A DNA stretch of 64,000 nucleotides. Source: Paludisphaera rhizosphaerae (GTDB lineage: Bacteria; Planctomycetota; Planctomycetia; Isosphaerales; Isosphaeraceae). The translations under genes and the position numbers were made by a program. Where the stretch lies: contig NZ_JAALCR010000006.1 in the NCBI RefSeq assembly GCF_011065895.1, forward strand, positions 124,001 through 188,000. Reading direction: 5' to 3'. The notes under the pieces are model-generated. The model had not been told where the DNA came from. It saw nothing but the letters and a program-made list of their open reading frames with translations, and ran no database searches. Shown here piece after piece: positions 1 through 9,103 of this stretch (its first letter is position 1; every line of letters begins with the position of its first letter).

Positions 1-1
1 C

Positions 2-793
2 GAGGCCGTCCGGCTCGACCGCTGGGCCCTGGTCGCCGCGATCCTGATCGGGATGCGGATTCTCGGGACGCCGACGTGGGCGTCGATCCGGGCTCGCGCC
101 CTGAGTGCGCCGGCGACCTTCCTATCCAGCCGGCCGCCGCCTCGGTTTTTCTGGATCCTCCAGCACTTTCGCGACTTCGTGAAGCCCGGCGATCGGGTTT
201 TCTACGAGGAAGGCGGCGAGGAGGTGCCAGGCGTCCCCGACCCCTTCGCCGGCGGTCGGTTCAGCGGGCTGCTGGCCTGGAAGTCGGGGGCCGAGTTGAT
301 CGGCGGGCCTTACCTCAAGTCGGCGGTGAAGACCAACTTCACCCAGTTCGGCGCTGGCAAGTTGTTCGGCAAAACGGACTGGGACCGGGCCTTCTTCGAG
401 AAGTACGCCCGACTGTATCGGCCGTCGTTCATCGTCTGCTGGAGCCCGCACGCCCGGCGGTTCTGTCGCGATAATCCCGAGTTGATCTCGGTTCTAGACG
501 ACGACGGCACCGTGTTGTTCGGGCGAGTGGCGGGGTTTGGGGGAGATGCGATCCGGGGGGCGGCGGAGGTCGAGGCGACGCCAGGCAGGCTAGTGGTTCG
601 GGAGTTGACCCCCGATCTTGACGGTTCCGTCGTCCTGCGGTATCACTCCGTCCCGAGCCTTCGGGCCCAGCCGGCCGCGTCGGTCGACGAGGAAATGGTG
701 GAGGGTGATCCGGTTCCATTCATCCGGATCAAGCCCGCCGCGGGTGTATCCGAGGTGACGCTGGAGATGGCGTCGCCCTGGCGAAACCGCTAG
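2..793 (+). CDS. C-terminal part of a membrane-associated protein (5' truncated by window)
   Basis: The reading frame is open to the left edge, so the N-terminus lies outside the window. The visible start holds a hydrophobic segment (WALVAAILIG) that looks like the end of a last transmembrane helix. About 230 soluble residues follow, with phrases such as 'VKPGDRVFYEEGG' and 'RPSFIVCWSPHARRF'. This layout (many membrane helices, then a soluble tail that mentions a bounded state) is seen in large predicted glycosyltransferase or YfhO-like membrane proteins, but no diagnostic motif is visible. A GT87-like gene follows 35 bp downstream on the same strand, which fits a cell-envelope glycan context. 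Function is inferred only weakly. Confidence 0.6.
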   Translation, partial: EAVRLDRWALVAAILIGMRILGTPTWASIRARALSAPATFLSSRPPPRFFWILQHFRDFVKPGDRVFYEEGGEEVPGVPDPFAGGRFSGLLAWKSGAELIGGPYLKSAVKTNFTQFGAGKLFGKTDWDRAFFEKYARLYRPSFIVCWSPHARRFCRDNPELISVLDDDGTVLFGRVAGFGGDAIRGAAEVEATPGRLVVRELTPDLDGSVVLRYHSVPSLRAQPAASVDEEMVEGDPVPFIRIKPAAGVSEVTLEMASPWRNR

Positions 794-828
794 CCTCGGG
801 CCGACGAGAGGGAAGAATCCAGACCGAG

Positions 829-2253
829 ATGAAGCGCACGTCGCTTGCGGATACGTCCCGCGCGGCCTTCTCCAGGGAGGGAGTAGCTGTGCCTGAGATC
901 GACGCCCCACCCGAGGGCCGCGCCGTCGGACGATACCAGCAGCCTTTCTTCTGGGGCCTCTGGGCGGCCGTCATCTTAACGGCGGCGGCCTTCTACTATC
1001 CCAAGGCGGCCGACTCTCGCAGCGCCTTTGTGCGCTGGCAGCCCCAGGTGCTGCAATTCTGGACCGGGACGAACATCTACGACCGGATGTACTTCCCGAA
1101 CCCGCCGATCATGCCCATTACGCTCTATCCGCTGATGACCCTTCCCCCGGTCGCGGCGGCGATGAGCTGGTTCCTCATCAAGGCGGCCCTGACGTCGGTC
1201 GCGCTTTTGATTCTCTTCAACGCCGTCCGCGTGCGGGGCAAGCCGCTGCCGCCGTTCTTTCAGACGGCCGTGCTGGTGCTCTCGCTGCGCCCGATCCTGG
1301 GCGACCTCCACCACGGCAACATCAACCTGCTGATTCTCTTCTTCCTGGCGGTGATGTTCTACGCCTGGCGGACGGGTCGGGATCGCTTGACGGGGCTGAT
1401 GCTGGGGTTGGCGATCTCGTTCAAGGTGACCCCCGCGCTGTTCTTGCCGTACTTCGTCTACAAACGGTCCTGGCGGGCCGTGGGGTGGACGTTCGCAGGG
1501 CTCGTGTTGTTCCTGCTGGTCGTCCCCAGCGTCGTCGTCGGCCCCCAGTTCAACAAGCTCTGCCTGACGACGTGGTGCCAGCGGATCGTCACGCCGTTCA
1601 TCGTCGAGGGGAACGCCAGTCCGCAGGAACAGAACCAGTCGATGGTCGGGGTTTTGACTCGGCTGCTGACCGAGATTCCGCCGGGGACGAACCGCTACGA
1701 CGTCCAGAACGACCTCAACATTGCGTCGCTGCCGCCGGGACTGGTGGGGATCCTTGTGAAGGCGGTGAGCGTCGGCTGCGTCGCCTTGCTGGCGTTCTTC
1801 TGCCGATCGAAGAATCCCGATCGCAAGACCCTCGCGTACCTCGGCGAGGTCTCGCTGGTGGTCCTGACGATGTTGTTCCTGTCGGAGCGGAGCTGGAAGC
1901 ACCACTTCGTCACGCTCGTCTTCCCGTTCACCTATCTAATGTCCGAGCTGTTCTCCCCGCGAACTTCCCCGAAGGCCCGCTGGGGCGTCTTCATGGCGCT
2001 GGCGGCCTCCTTCTTCTTGATGGCCAGCACGTCCCCCGAATTCGGCGGCCTGTTCGCGCACGGCAAGGGACACGAGATCGCCCAGGGCTACGGCATGTTC
2101 CTGTGGGCGGCCGTCGTGCTGTTCATCGCCGTCGCCTGGAGGCTGCGCGTCGGCGAGGGCGTGCCGATCGACACAGAACCGGCGGCGGAAAGCCCCTCTT
2201 CCGCGGTCCCCGCTCCGAAATTCGCCGCGCATCGGGATCTTGCGGCACGCTGA
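829..2253 (+). CDS. GT87 (DUF2029) family membrane glycosyltransferase-like protein
   Basis: The 474-residue product has about ten hydrophobic segments. It carries the typical GT87 stretch 'HHGNINLLILFFLAVMFYAW' near residues 165-185, followed by 'GLMLGLAISFKVTPALFLPY'. GT87 enzymes are integral membrane, polyprenol-phosphate-sugar-dependent mannosyltransferases or related enzymes that build envelope glycans. The gene lies 35 bp after the upstream membrane-protein gene on the same strand, so the two may be co-transcribed. A purine-rich stretch (gagggaag) lies about 20 nt before the ATG. The C-terminal 30 residues are low-complexity and probably cytoplasmic. Family assignment is fairly sure; donor and acceptor are unknown. 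Confidence 0.8.
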   Translation: MKRTSLADTSRAAFSREGVAVPEIDAPPEGRAVGRYQQPFFWGLWAAVILTAAAFYYPKAADSRSAFVRWQPQVLQFWTGTNIYDRMYFPNPPIMPITLYPLMTLPPVAAAMSWFLIKAALTSVALLILFNAVRVRGKPLPPFFQTAVLVLSLRPILGDLHHGNINLLILFFLAVMFYAWRTGRDRLTGLMLGLAISFKVTPALFLPYFVYKRSWRAVGWTFAGLVLFLLVVPSVVVGPQFNKLCLTTWCQRIVTPFIVEGNASPQEQNQSMVGVLTRLLTEIPPGTNRYDVQNDLNIASLPPGLVGILVKAVSVGCVALLAFFCRSKNPDRKTLAYLGEVSLVVLTMLFLSERSWKHHFVTLVFPFTYLMSELFSPRTSPKARWGVFMALAASFFLMASTSPEFGGLFAHGKGHEIAQGYGMFLWAAVVLFIAVAWRLRVGEGVPIDTEPAAESPSSAVPAPKFAAHRDLAAR

Positions 2254-2690
2254 TTCGGTTTGACGAATCGCTAACCCCGACAACATCGACTCCGCGTCCC
2301 CCGCTGGACAAGTGGCGTGGGACGCTTTGTCGCGACCGCTCGCATTTCGCAGACTTCGGCACATCATTGCCAAGCTTCGTTATTCATGTCGTCGCCTTGC
2401 GCCCGGCTTTTTCGATTGAAGATATAACCGCCCCTCATGGATGAGCGGGCGTGACTTCGTTGACTGGGTTGGATTTAACGATTTTCACGAATTTCTCGAT
2501 TCCGCTGAAGATTCGGGTCGAGGCGTGCCGATCTAAGCAGACATCAACGGCCGTGTCGTGCGCCCTGTTCTGGGCCGCGGCGGGGCTGTGCGACCGACCG
2601 AGTCAGATGCGAACTCGAACGACCGCCGGCGCGAGGCGGGGCGGAACGACCCTGGATGCGAAGGGGCGGCCGTCGAACGCGACGCCGGGC
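2254..2690. other. Gene-free stretch upstream of the dockerin protein
   Basis: About 440 bp with no supportable gene. Composition between 2,380 and 2,540 is clearly more AT-rich than the flanks, which suits a promoter region for the downstream secreted-protein gene. A 6-bp inverted repeat (gattcg/cgaatc) lies at about 2,252-2,269 but has no following T-run, so it is not a convincing terminator. Confidence 0.4.
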
Positions 2691-2697
2691 AAGGAGG
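2691..2697 (+). promoter_or_regulatory. Shine-Dalgarno site that fixes the start of the dockerin protein
   Basis: The sequence aaggagg lies 8 nt before the ATG at 2,706. It selects that ATG over the 85-codon longer open frame, whose extra residues are compositionally unlike a protein N-terminus. Confidence 0.7.
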
Positions 2698-2705
2698 CCC
2701 TCGGG

Positions 2706-3707
2706 ATGAACGATTCACGGGAACGGCATCAGAACCGTCGCAAGCCCGCTCTGGGCGTGGACTCGCTGGAAGACCGCCGCCTCATGAGCGCGGACATGGG
2801 GAGCACCTTCGCCATCGTCCCCGGCGAGGTGACGACCGCCGGCGCCAAGTCGACGGTCGAGGTGAAGATCGACCCTGCCTACTTCACGGGGGCGAAGCGG
2901 ACCGGTCGGATCGTCATGGGCATCGACGTGGCCGCCGACCCTAACGCGACCGTCAAGCCGCAGATCGTCTCGATCGAGTCTGGCAACGGCCGCAAGGTGT
3001 CGGTGCAGCATGCGAAGTACGCGAATACGCTGGTCAAGTCGCAGGGGCTGCTGTCGGCCCAGAGCACGGCCGTGACGTTCACCGCCCAGGTGCCGAAGGC
3101 CGGCCAGGCCCCCATGACGTACAAGGTCGACGTCAAGGGGCTCACCGACGCGACCGGCAAGTACTTGCTGGGCTTCTATCTCCCCGGCGACGTCGACGGA
3201 GACGGCAAGGTCACGAGCACCGACATCAAGTCGATCGCTTCAGAACTCGGTCTGAAATCGACCGACAAAGGTTACTCGTTCGACGCCGACGCCAATCGCG
3301 ACGGCAAGATCGACGTCAAGGACCTTCGCATCGCCAGCCAGAACCTCGACACGTCGACGATCGTCAGCCCGGTCGCGAGCGTCAACCTCGACCCGGCCAG
3401 CGACGTGGGCATCTCCGACCGCATCACCAACCTGCGGACCGTCAAGTTCAACGGGACGGCCACCCCCAACGCCACGGTCACCTTCACCGAGGCCAACGGC
3501 AATTCGCCGGGCGGCACGACCACCGTCGGCGCCGACGGAAATTACAGCATCAACGTCCCTCTCGGCGACGGCTCGAACACCTTCAAGGTGAGCACGGCCG
3601 ACGCCTTCGGCCAGACGATCTCGGGCACGATTTCGCCCGTAACCTACAGCGTCAACCCGCCGACGGTCACCAACACGGTTCCGTCCGCCTCCGACGCCAA
3701 GGCCTGA
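2706..3707 (+). CDS. Secreted LEPR-like, dockerin type I and Ig-like repeat protein
   Basis: The 333-residue product begins with a basic segment and the motif 'SLEDRRLMSAD' (residues about 19-29). This matches the pattern of the LEPR-XLL N-terminal export/sorting motif common in planctomycetes. A beta-rich domain follows. Then come two calcium-binding loops typical of dockerin type I: 'DVDGDGKVTSTDIKSIASEL' and 'DADANRDGKIDVKDLRIAS'. The C-terminal third resembles a bacterial Ig-like domain ('VGADGNYSINVPLGDGSNTF'). It is likely exported and binds partners or the cell surface. No cohesin partner is visible nearby. The gene stands alone, with its own strong Shine-Dalgarno site, and converges with queG. 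Confidence 0.8.
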   Translation: MNDSRERHQNRRKPALGVDSLEDRRLMSADMGSTFAIVPGEVTTAGAKSTVEVKIDPAYFTGAKRTGRIVMGIDVAADPNATVKPQIVSIESGNGRKVSVQHAKYANTLVKSQGLLSAQSTAVTFTAQVPKAGQAPMTYKVDVKGLTDATGKYLLGFYLPGDVDGDGKVTSTDIKSIASELGLKSTDKGYSFDADANRDGKIDVKDLRIASQNLDTSTIVSPVASVNLDPASDVGISDRITNLRTVKFNGTATPNATVTFTEANGNSPGGTTTVGADGNYSINVPLGDGSNTFKVSTADAFGQTISGTISPVTYSVNPPTVTNTVPSASDAKA

Positions 3708-3734
3708 TTTTCTCGGCCGTCCTCGGTTCGCGAT

Positions 3735-4820
3735 TCAGCCGGCCGCCCCATCATTCGGGGCGGCCGGTTCGCGTTTTTCCGCGTCTCCGGTCAACTTCCG
3801 CAGCGCCCACGCGGCGGCCTCGCGGACCGTGGGATGTTCGTCGGGATCGTCGCGTTGGGCCATCAGCGCGGGGATCGCATCGACCCTGCCCGAAGACCCC
3901 AGCAACAGCGCCGCGTTCCTGAGCAGCCCGACCCTCCCGGCCCGTGACATGGCCGAGCCGCGAAGAGCGCGTTTCCAGTCCCCCTTCGATCGGGTAAGCC
4001 ACTCGATCAGGTCGGGCGATTCCCACTCCGGGCGCGGGGCGAGTTCAGGGAGAAGCCCCGGCGGGGCCTTACGGTTCCACGGGCAGACGTCCTGGCAGAC
4101 GTCGCAGCCAAAGGCCCAGCCGTCGAGGTTTTCGGCTGGCTCGTCGGGGATTGGCCCCTTGTGCTCGATGGTCCAGTAGCTGATGCACTTGCGGGCGTCC
4201 AACCGGAAGGGCCCGTCGAACGCGTCCGTCGGGCAGGCTTCGAGGCATCGCGTGCAGGTGCCGCAGTGGGACGTCGCGTGGGGCGGGTCGGGCTCCAGTT
4301 CGAGGTCCGTCAGCACGGCCCCAAGGAACGTAAAGCTCCCCAGCCGGCGGTCGATCAGCATCGTGTTCTTGCCGATCCAGCCCAGCCCGGCGAGCCTGGC
4401 GAAACCACGCTCCAGCAGCGGCGCCGTGTCCACCACCGCCCGCGCCGAGGCTTCGGGAGCCTCGGCCTTGAGCCATTCAATCAGCGTCTCCAACCGCCCG
4501 CGGACGACCTGGTGATAGTCGGTCCCGCGCGCGTACCTCGCGATTTTGCCGACCGCCGGGTACGTGGTCTTCGCACCGTAGACGACGCTGACCATCACGA
4601 CCGACCGGACCCCTTCCAGGATCGAATCCGGGTGGGCGCGGGCCTGGGCGTACCGCCCCATGTACTCCATGCTGGCCGCATCCCCAGCGTCGAGCCATTC
4701 CCGGAACCGGTCATAATCCGGCGCATCCTGCGCACGAGCGATCCCAACGCGGTCAAACCCCAGGGCCCGCGCCCGTTCCTTCAGCCGGTGCGAGCAAGGG
4801 GCGGATGGGGAGGAACTCAT
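3735..4820 (-). CDS. queG: Epoxyqueuosine reductase QueG
   Basis: QueG reduces epoxyqueuosine in tRNA to queuosine, the last step of queuosine synthesis, using cobalamin and two [4Fe-4S] clusters. The 361-residue product shows both clusters: 'CGTCTRCLEACPT' and 'CDVCQDVCPWN'. It also has the family segment 'RYARGTDYHQVVR' and 'GLGWIGKNTMLI'. The C-terminal part has HEAT-like helices ('HPTVREAAAWALRKL') that fit tRNA binding. The start at 4,820 (MSSSPSAP) is chosen because upstream residues are not family-like. Length fits the family. No other queuosine gene is adjacent. Confidence 0.95.
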   Translation of the reverse strand: MSSSPSAPCSHRLKERARALGFDRVGIARAQDAPDYDRFREWLDAGDAASMEYMGRYAQARAHPDSILEGVRSVVMVSVVYGAKTTYPAVGKIARYARGTDYHQVVRGRLETLIEWLKAEAPEASARAVVDTAPLLERGFARLAGLGWIGKNTMLIDRRLGSFTFLGAVLTDLELEPDPPHATSHCGTCTRCLEACPTDAFDGPFRLDARKCISYWTIEHKGPIPDEPAENLDGWAFGCDVCQDVCPWNRKAPPGLLPELAPRPEWESPDLIEWLTRSKGDWKRALRGSAMSRAGRVGLLRNAALLLGSSGRVDAIPALMAQRDDPDEHPTVREAAAWALRKLTGDAEKREPAAPNDGAAG

Positions 4821-4879
4821 AAAGCCCAGGTAGTCGATGATCTTCGTAGATCGGGGACATTGAGCGTCGGATTGCTGGG

Positions 4880-5239
4880 CTATGGAATCGCCCCATCCCG
4901 TCCGGAGGCGCCTTGGCTTTGCCAGACAGGTGAACGGGCGACGTCGCCTACCCAATCGCTCGCGGCGGCGAACGACATGAAGCCAAGGACGGCCAGCCAG
5001 AGTAAGGGGACAAGCCACCAGCCCGAGAGTCTGCGAGTCAGCACACCGAAGAGAACGACCAGGGCGATTTCCGCCAGCACGACGATCAAAGCCGAGCTGA
5101 AGCCGAGATAGAGGACGGCGTCCTTGATCCGGAAGACGTTGAACGGCTCGTCCTCGATGCTCTGGAGGATGAGAAGCCATGGAAGCGGCGAGACGGCCAG
5201 GATCAAGGCCGCCAGGCCCATGCGGAACCGCAAGGTCAT
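4880..5239 (-). CDS. Small four-helix membrane protein, unknown function
   Basis: The 119-residue product begins MTLRFRMGLAALILAV. It has about three to four hydrophobic segments, the later ones around 'SSALIVVLAEIALVVLFGVL' and 'WWLVPLLWLAVLGFMSFAAA'. A purine-rich gagaggcgcag precedes the ATG. It sits between metF and queG, all on the minus strand, with gaps of about 58 bp each, so co-transcription is possible. No family is recognised. Confidence 0.65.
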   Translation of the reverse strand: MTLRFRMGLAALILAVSPLPWLLILQSIEDEPFNVFRIKDAVLYLGFSSALIVVLAEIALVVLFGVLTRRLSGWWLVPLLWLAVLGFMSFAAASDWVGDVARSPVWQSQGASGRDGAIP

Positions 5240-5297
5240 CTGCGCCTCTCGATCGGGCGTTGGGCGGCTTGGAATACTCGGCGTGATGACGTGCGGT

Positions 5298-6212
5298 TCA
5301 CGCCGGCCGGCGGGCGACCAGGGCCAGGGAGTCCTTGGCGCCGAGGTTCTCGTAGATCCGGCGAGTGGCGTCGGAGCGGTTGAGGGTGTAGAAGTGCAGG
5401 CCGCGCACCTGATTGTCCAGGAGGTCGCGGCATTGCTCGGTAGCCCAGTGGACGCCCACCTTGGAGACGGCCTCGTTGTCGGCGCAACGGTCGATGGCCC
5501 GCAGCAGCTTGGCGGGGACGCGGGCACCGAGGGCCAACTCGAACATCCGCATCATCGTCTCGCGCGAGGTGATCGGCATGATCCCGGCCAGGATCGGCAC
5601 GCGGATCCCGGCCAGGTCGCAGCGCTCGCGGAAGTCGTAGAAATCGTCGTTGCAGAAGAAGAGCTGGGTGCAGATGTAATCCGCCCCGGCGTCGACCTTG
5701 CGCTTGAGGTTGTCCATCTCCTCGCGACGGTTGGGCGTGCCGGGATGCCCCTCGGGGAAGCCGGCGACCCCCACGCCGAAGCCCCGCGTATCGGACGCGG
5801 GACGCGAGCGGACGAAGCGGACGAGTTGCTCGGCGAACTGGAAGGCGTCGGCCTTGGGGTCGTAGTTTTCGAGCGTCCGGGGCGGGTCGCCACGGAGGGC
5901 CAGGATATTCTCGATGCCGGAGGAGGCGTAGCGCTCGAGGATGCCGGTGAGTTCGGGCTCGGAGTGGCAGACGCAGGTCAGGTGCGAGACGGCCGTCAGG
6001 TTCGTCTGCTGCTGGATCCGGACGATCAGGTCGTGAGTGCGCTCGCGGGTCGAGCCGCCGGCACCGTAGGTCACGGAGACGAACGACGGCTGCAGCTCCT
6101 GGAGCCGGGCGATGTTCTCGAACAGGTCGGCCGACGCCTTGTCGGTCTTCGGCGGGAAGAACTCGAAGCTGAAGGTCGTGGGGTTGGCGTCGAAGATGTC
6201 GAGAATGTGCAT
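5298..6212 (-). CDS. metF: Methylenetetrahydrofolate reductase
   Basis: MetF reduces 5,10-methylene-THF to 5-methyl-THF with FAD and NAD(P)H, supplying methionine synthesis. The 304-residue length is typical. Diagnostic segments include 'FSFEFFPPKTDKA' at the N-terminus, 'VTYGAGGSTRERT', 'LALRGDPP', 'GADYICTQLFF', 'PILAGIMPI' and 'GLHFYTLNRS' near the C-terminus. The ATG at 6,212 gives the standard N-terminus. It lies about 100 bp downstream of the TAXI receptor gene on the same strand. No riboswitch was recognised in the short gap. Confidence 0.95.
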   Translation of the reverse strand: MHILDIFDANPTTFSFEFFPPKTDKASADLFENIARLQELQPSFVSVTYGAGGSTRERTHDLIVRIQQQTNLTAVSHLTCVCHSEPELTGILERYASSGIENILALRGDPPRTLENYDPKADAFQFAEQLVRFVRSRPASDTRGFGVGVAGFPEGHPGTPNRREEMDNLKRKVDAGADYICTQLFFCNDDFYDFRERCDLAGIRVPILAGIMPITSRETMMRMFELALGARVPAKLLRAIDRCADNEAVSKVGVHWATEQCRDLLDNQVRGLHFYTLNRSDATRRIYENLGAKDSLALVARRPA

Positions 6213-6313
6213 GGTCGCTCCGTGTCGATGCCCGCGCCGTCGTCCGAAGCCTCGGCGGAAACCCAGGATAACGCCGTGGTGAGGCTCGCGGCAAGGTCGG
6301 CCGTCGTCGAGCC

Positions 6314-7705
6314 TCAGTCGACGGTCGCCTCGGGGTCGCCGCCGCCGCCCTCCCGCAACTCGGCGAGGCGTCGCTGCAACATCCCCAGGTGCATCCGGAG
6401 GTGATAAAACTCCTCCATGTAGCTGAGCGGCACGTCCAACCAGACTACCTGATGCTCGATTCCTCGCAGCCGTTCGATCTGACGGTCGAGATCGTCGCCC
6501 GAGATCCCCGCCGCCAGCCGCTGGTCGACGTCGCGAAGGGCGGCGTACCAACGGTAGATCTTGCGGCGGGTCCGCCATCGGATCAGAGGCGGCGCCGCGC
6601 GGAAGAGGGGCATCGCCAGCATGACCAGCGGGATCAGCATCAACTTGGCGCGGTCGGCCATCGAGGCCACCCAGAACGGCAGCATTCTCTGGAGGACCGG
6701 CTGGCCCGACGTATAGAACCGCTGGGCGTCCTCGCCGACGGGGAGGTCGCAGTACGACGCGGAGGGGAATTCGCGCGGCTCGTTGAGGACGTCTCCCCCG
6801 CCGTGGATGCGCCGGGCGGCCGTCAGAAGAACTGGTACGAGTGCAGGGTGGAAGTCGGCGCGGACTGCCAGCATAGCCGTGGGGGCCAGCAGGGCGACGT
6901 CCTTCGCCGGCACGTCCTGGGCCAGGTCGACAATCCCCGCCGGCAGAGTCACCGGCGCAAGGAACCGGAACCGACGGCGATACGCCTCCTGGCGTTCGAA
7001 AGAGAAGAGCCGGACCCCGTCGTTGTCCAGCAGGGAACGGATTGAGTCGGCCTCGAAGGCGGCGACGAAGAAAGCGGCGTCAAGCTCGCCTTTGCGGAGG
7101 GCTTCGGCCGCATTGGCAGCGTCGTGGCGGAAGAGTTTGACTGTTGGGCCTGTTCCGGGCGAGTCCTCTCCTTCGACCAGTCCGTTGGCGGCGAGCATCT
7201 TCAGGGCCACGGCCTGCGTCCCACTGCCGTCCGCGCCGACGCCGATCCGAGCCCCCTTCAGGTCGCCCAGCCGTCCGACGGGTTTCTCGACGCGGTGGAA
7301 GAGCCAAAGGGGCTCACGGTACAGGCTCCCCAGGGCGAGTACCTTCTCTCCCTGCGCTCCGCCAGCAACTCCGCTCTGGACGATCGCCAACGAGACGCCG
7401 GACTTGTCGTCGCCGAGAAGCTTCAGGTTCTCGACCGAGCCGGCGGTGTCGCGGATTTCCAGCGTCAGGCCATCTCTGCGCAACTCCTCGGCGTATCGCT
7501 CGGCGAAGCGGTGGTACGCGCCGCCGCGACCGCCGCCGGCCATCACGAGCCGTCGCGGCGGCGGGGGCTCGACGAACATGACGTAGGTCGCGACCATCGC
7601 CGCCAGGCAGACGCCGACGACCCACAGCCACACTCCGAACCCTCGGGTCATGCGCCCTCGTCGCCGCTGCGACCCGCCCGGGCGGGTCGATTCCGCGTCA
7701 ACCAT
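6314..7705 (-). CDS. TAXI family TRAP transporter solute receptor, membrane-anchored
   Basis: TAXI proteins bind small organic solutes outside the membrane for TRAP transporters. The product has an N-terminal membrane segment (GVWLWVVGVCLAAMVATYVM), then the family opening 'MAGGGRGGAYHRFAERYA'. Further family features are 'TAGSVENLKLL', 'LAIVQSGVA' and 'IGVGADGSGTQAVALKML'. A second hydrophobic segment near residue 360 (LMLIPLVMLAMPLF) and a coiled-coil tail make this a tethered version rather than a free binding protein. No TRAP permease is nearby, so it may act alone or in signalling. Start is uncertain: ATG at 7,705 is used; ATG at 7,651 has a better Shine-Dalgarno (gaggg), and a GTG lies at 7,753. 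Confidence 0.85.
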   Translation of the reverse strand: MVDAESTRPGGSQRRRGRMTRGFGVWLWVVGVCLAAMVATYVMFVEPPPPRRLVMAGGGRGGAYHRFAERYAEELRRDGLTLEIRDTAGSVENLKLLGDDKSGVSLAIVQSGVAGGAQGEKVLALGSLYREPLWLFHRVEKPVGRLGDLKGARIGVGADGSGTQAVALKMLAANGLVEGEDSPGTGPTVKLFRHDAANAAEALRKGELDAAFFVAAFEADSIRSLLDNDGVRLFSFERQEAYRRRFRFLAPVTLPAGIVDLAQDVPAKDVALLAPTAMLAVRADFHPALVPVLLTAARRIHGGGDVLNEPREFPSASYCDLPVGEDAQRFYTSGQPVLQRMLPFWVASMADRAKLMLIPLVMLAMPLFRAAPPLIRWRTRRKIYRWYAALRDVDQRLAAGISGDDLDRQIERLRGIEHQVVWLDVPLSYMEEFYHLRMHLGMLQRRLAELREGGGGDPEATVD

Positions 7706-7872
7706 CCGGAAGCACTCGATCAGGTGAGGAGGATTCTTCCCAGGCCCGCCCACCCAATCTTAACTGGGAACCCCCAGGACGGCACGAGGGCGCCGGGTAT
7801 GATGATTGCGGGATCATCTGGCCCGACGTTCCTCTTCGCAGCCGCACGGACCAGTCCCAAGGCGAGCCCGTC

Positions 7873-8724
7873 ATGAAGCGTATTCGAATCTCTCACCGCA
7901 CTGAGTACCACTACCACGAGCCCGTGCGGTTCGGCCCCCATCGGGCCCTGCTCCGCCCTCGCGAGGGCCACGACCTCCACATCGCCCGCTCCACGCTGGC
8001 CGTCGAGCCCAACGCCGACGTCCGCTGGTATCGCGACGTCTACGGCAACTCGATCGCCATCCTCAACTTCCTCGAAACTGGAGAGACGCTCCGTCTGGTC
8101 AGCGAGGTCGACGTCGACCTGTACGAAAACCAGCCCATCGACTGCGTCGTCGATCCCGTCGCCCAGTGGTACCCCTTTCAGTACGACGCGGCCGAGCAGG
8201 TTGAGATCGTCCCCTATCGCCTGCCGACGTATCCCCACGACGGCCCGGCAGTGCAGCAGTGGCTTGGGGATCTCTACACGCCGGGGCGGTTGACCCTCAC
8301 GGCCGACCTTCTTAACGGGCTCAACAACCTCGTTTACAGGTCGTTCCAGTACAACCGTCGCGAGGAGCCAGGCGTGCAGATCCCCTGTGAGACCCTTCGG
8401 CTGGGGACCGGATCGTGCCGTGACTACGCCGTCTTCATGATGGAGGCCGCCCGGCACCTGGGCTTCGCCGCGCGGTTCGTCACAGGTTACATCCAGATGG
8501 GCGAGGGCCAGCACGGAGCGACCCACGCCTGGACCGAGATCTACATCCCCGGCGCCGGCTGGCGCGGATTCGACCCGACCAACGATAAGCCCGCCGGCTC
8601 CGAGCATGTCTCCGTCGCCGTCTCACGCGATCACGAGAAGGCCTCACCCCTCTCTGGCTCGTGGTTCGGCCCCGCCGGCGCGTTCAATCGTTTGGACGTC
8701 TCCGTCCAGGTCTTCGAACTGTAG
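7873..8724 (+). CDS. Transglutaminase-like cysteine protease family protein
   Basis: The 283-residue product has an N-terminal bacterial transglutaminase-like beta domain ('ISHRTEYHYHEPVRFGPHRA') and a catalytic transglutaminase-like core. The catalytic triad is visible: Cys in 'GTGSCRDYAVFMMEA', His in 'GATHAWTEIYIPGAGW' and Asp in 'GFDPTND'. Such proteins usually act as peptidases or amidases rather than cross-linkers. Without the prophage this gene would end about 70 bp from the 3' end of bamA and converge with it. Confidence 0.9.
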   Translation: MKRIRISHRTEYHYHEPVRFGPHRALLRPREGHDLHIARSTLAVEPNADVRWYRDVYGNSIAILNFLETGETLRLVSEVDVDLYENQPIDCVVDPVAQWYPFQYDAAEQVEIVPYRLPTYPHDGPAVQQWLGDLYTPGRLTLTADLLNGLNNLVYRSFQYNRREEPGVQIPCETLRLGTGSCRDYAVFMMEAARHLGFAARFVTGYIQMGEGQHGATHAWTEIYIPGAGWRGFDPTNDKPAGSEHVSVAVSRDHEKASPLSGSWFGPAGAFNRLDVSVQVFEL

Positions 8725-8794
8725 TGCTCTCGGTAAGTGAGCCTCATCATTGCCTCGATCGCGGTCATCGGATTCGAGTGATGGAGGCTGTGCG

Positions 8795-8810
8795 TCAGTA
8801 GTTCGCGCTC
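8795..8810. repeat. attL core (16-bp direct repeat with attR)
   Basis: The sequence tcagtagttcgcgctc occurs here and again at 36,617-36,632, where it encodes the last residues and stop codon of bamA. Flanks of the two copies differ on both sides, so the identity is limited to the core. Taken as the left attachment site of the prophage. Confidence 0.85.
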
Positions 8811-8922
8811 GTCCCGTCGATCCCTCTCGTGTGGAGTCGGTTCGGGCGCAAGTTGTTTCTGGTATTGGTCTTATGGGATTTTGCGTTGGTCGGTGGTTCT
8901 CCCGATTTTCTTCGATTTTGAC

Positions 8923-8966
8923 ACTAAACCCGAGCCTCGAACAGGGGTTTAGTACCACGAATAGTG
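8923..8966. promoter_or_regulatory. Putative integrase arm-type sites on the left side of the prophage
   Basis: The 13-mer ggggtttagtacc at 8,944-8,956, followed by gaatagtg at 8,959-8,966, recurs in the same order and orientation at 36,557-36,580 next to attR. An inverted partner actaaaccc at 8,923-8,931 forms a 9-bp inverted repeat with gggtttagt at 8,945-8,953. Repeated short motifs that flank a core on both sides fit arm-type binding sites of a tyrosine integrase. The hairpin could alternatively act as a boundary for transcription of the cargo genes. Confidence 0.5.
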
Positions 8967-9103
8967 CCAAGCTCGAGGGCGGTCGAACTACTCCCCCTGC
9001 CCCATCCGGCTCTCGATCTAGGCGCATCCCCCCATCCGCCCGCCCAACGTGGTATACCTCCTACAGTCCGAGCCCGCAGGCTACGCGATTCGAGGGGGTC
9101 GTC

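Noticed and set aside
8750-9103. N-terminal extension of the putAbiC-like protein
   Set aside because: The extension crosses the attL region and is Arg/Ser/Pro-rich. The ATG at 9,104 with gaggggg fits the protein family better.
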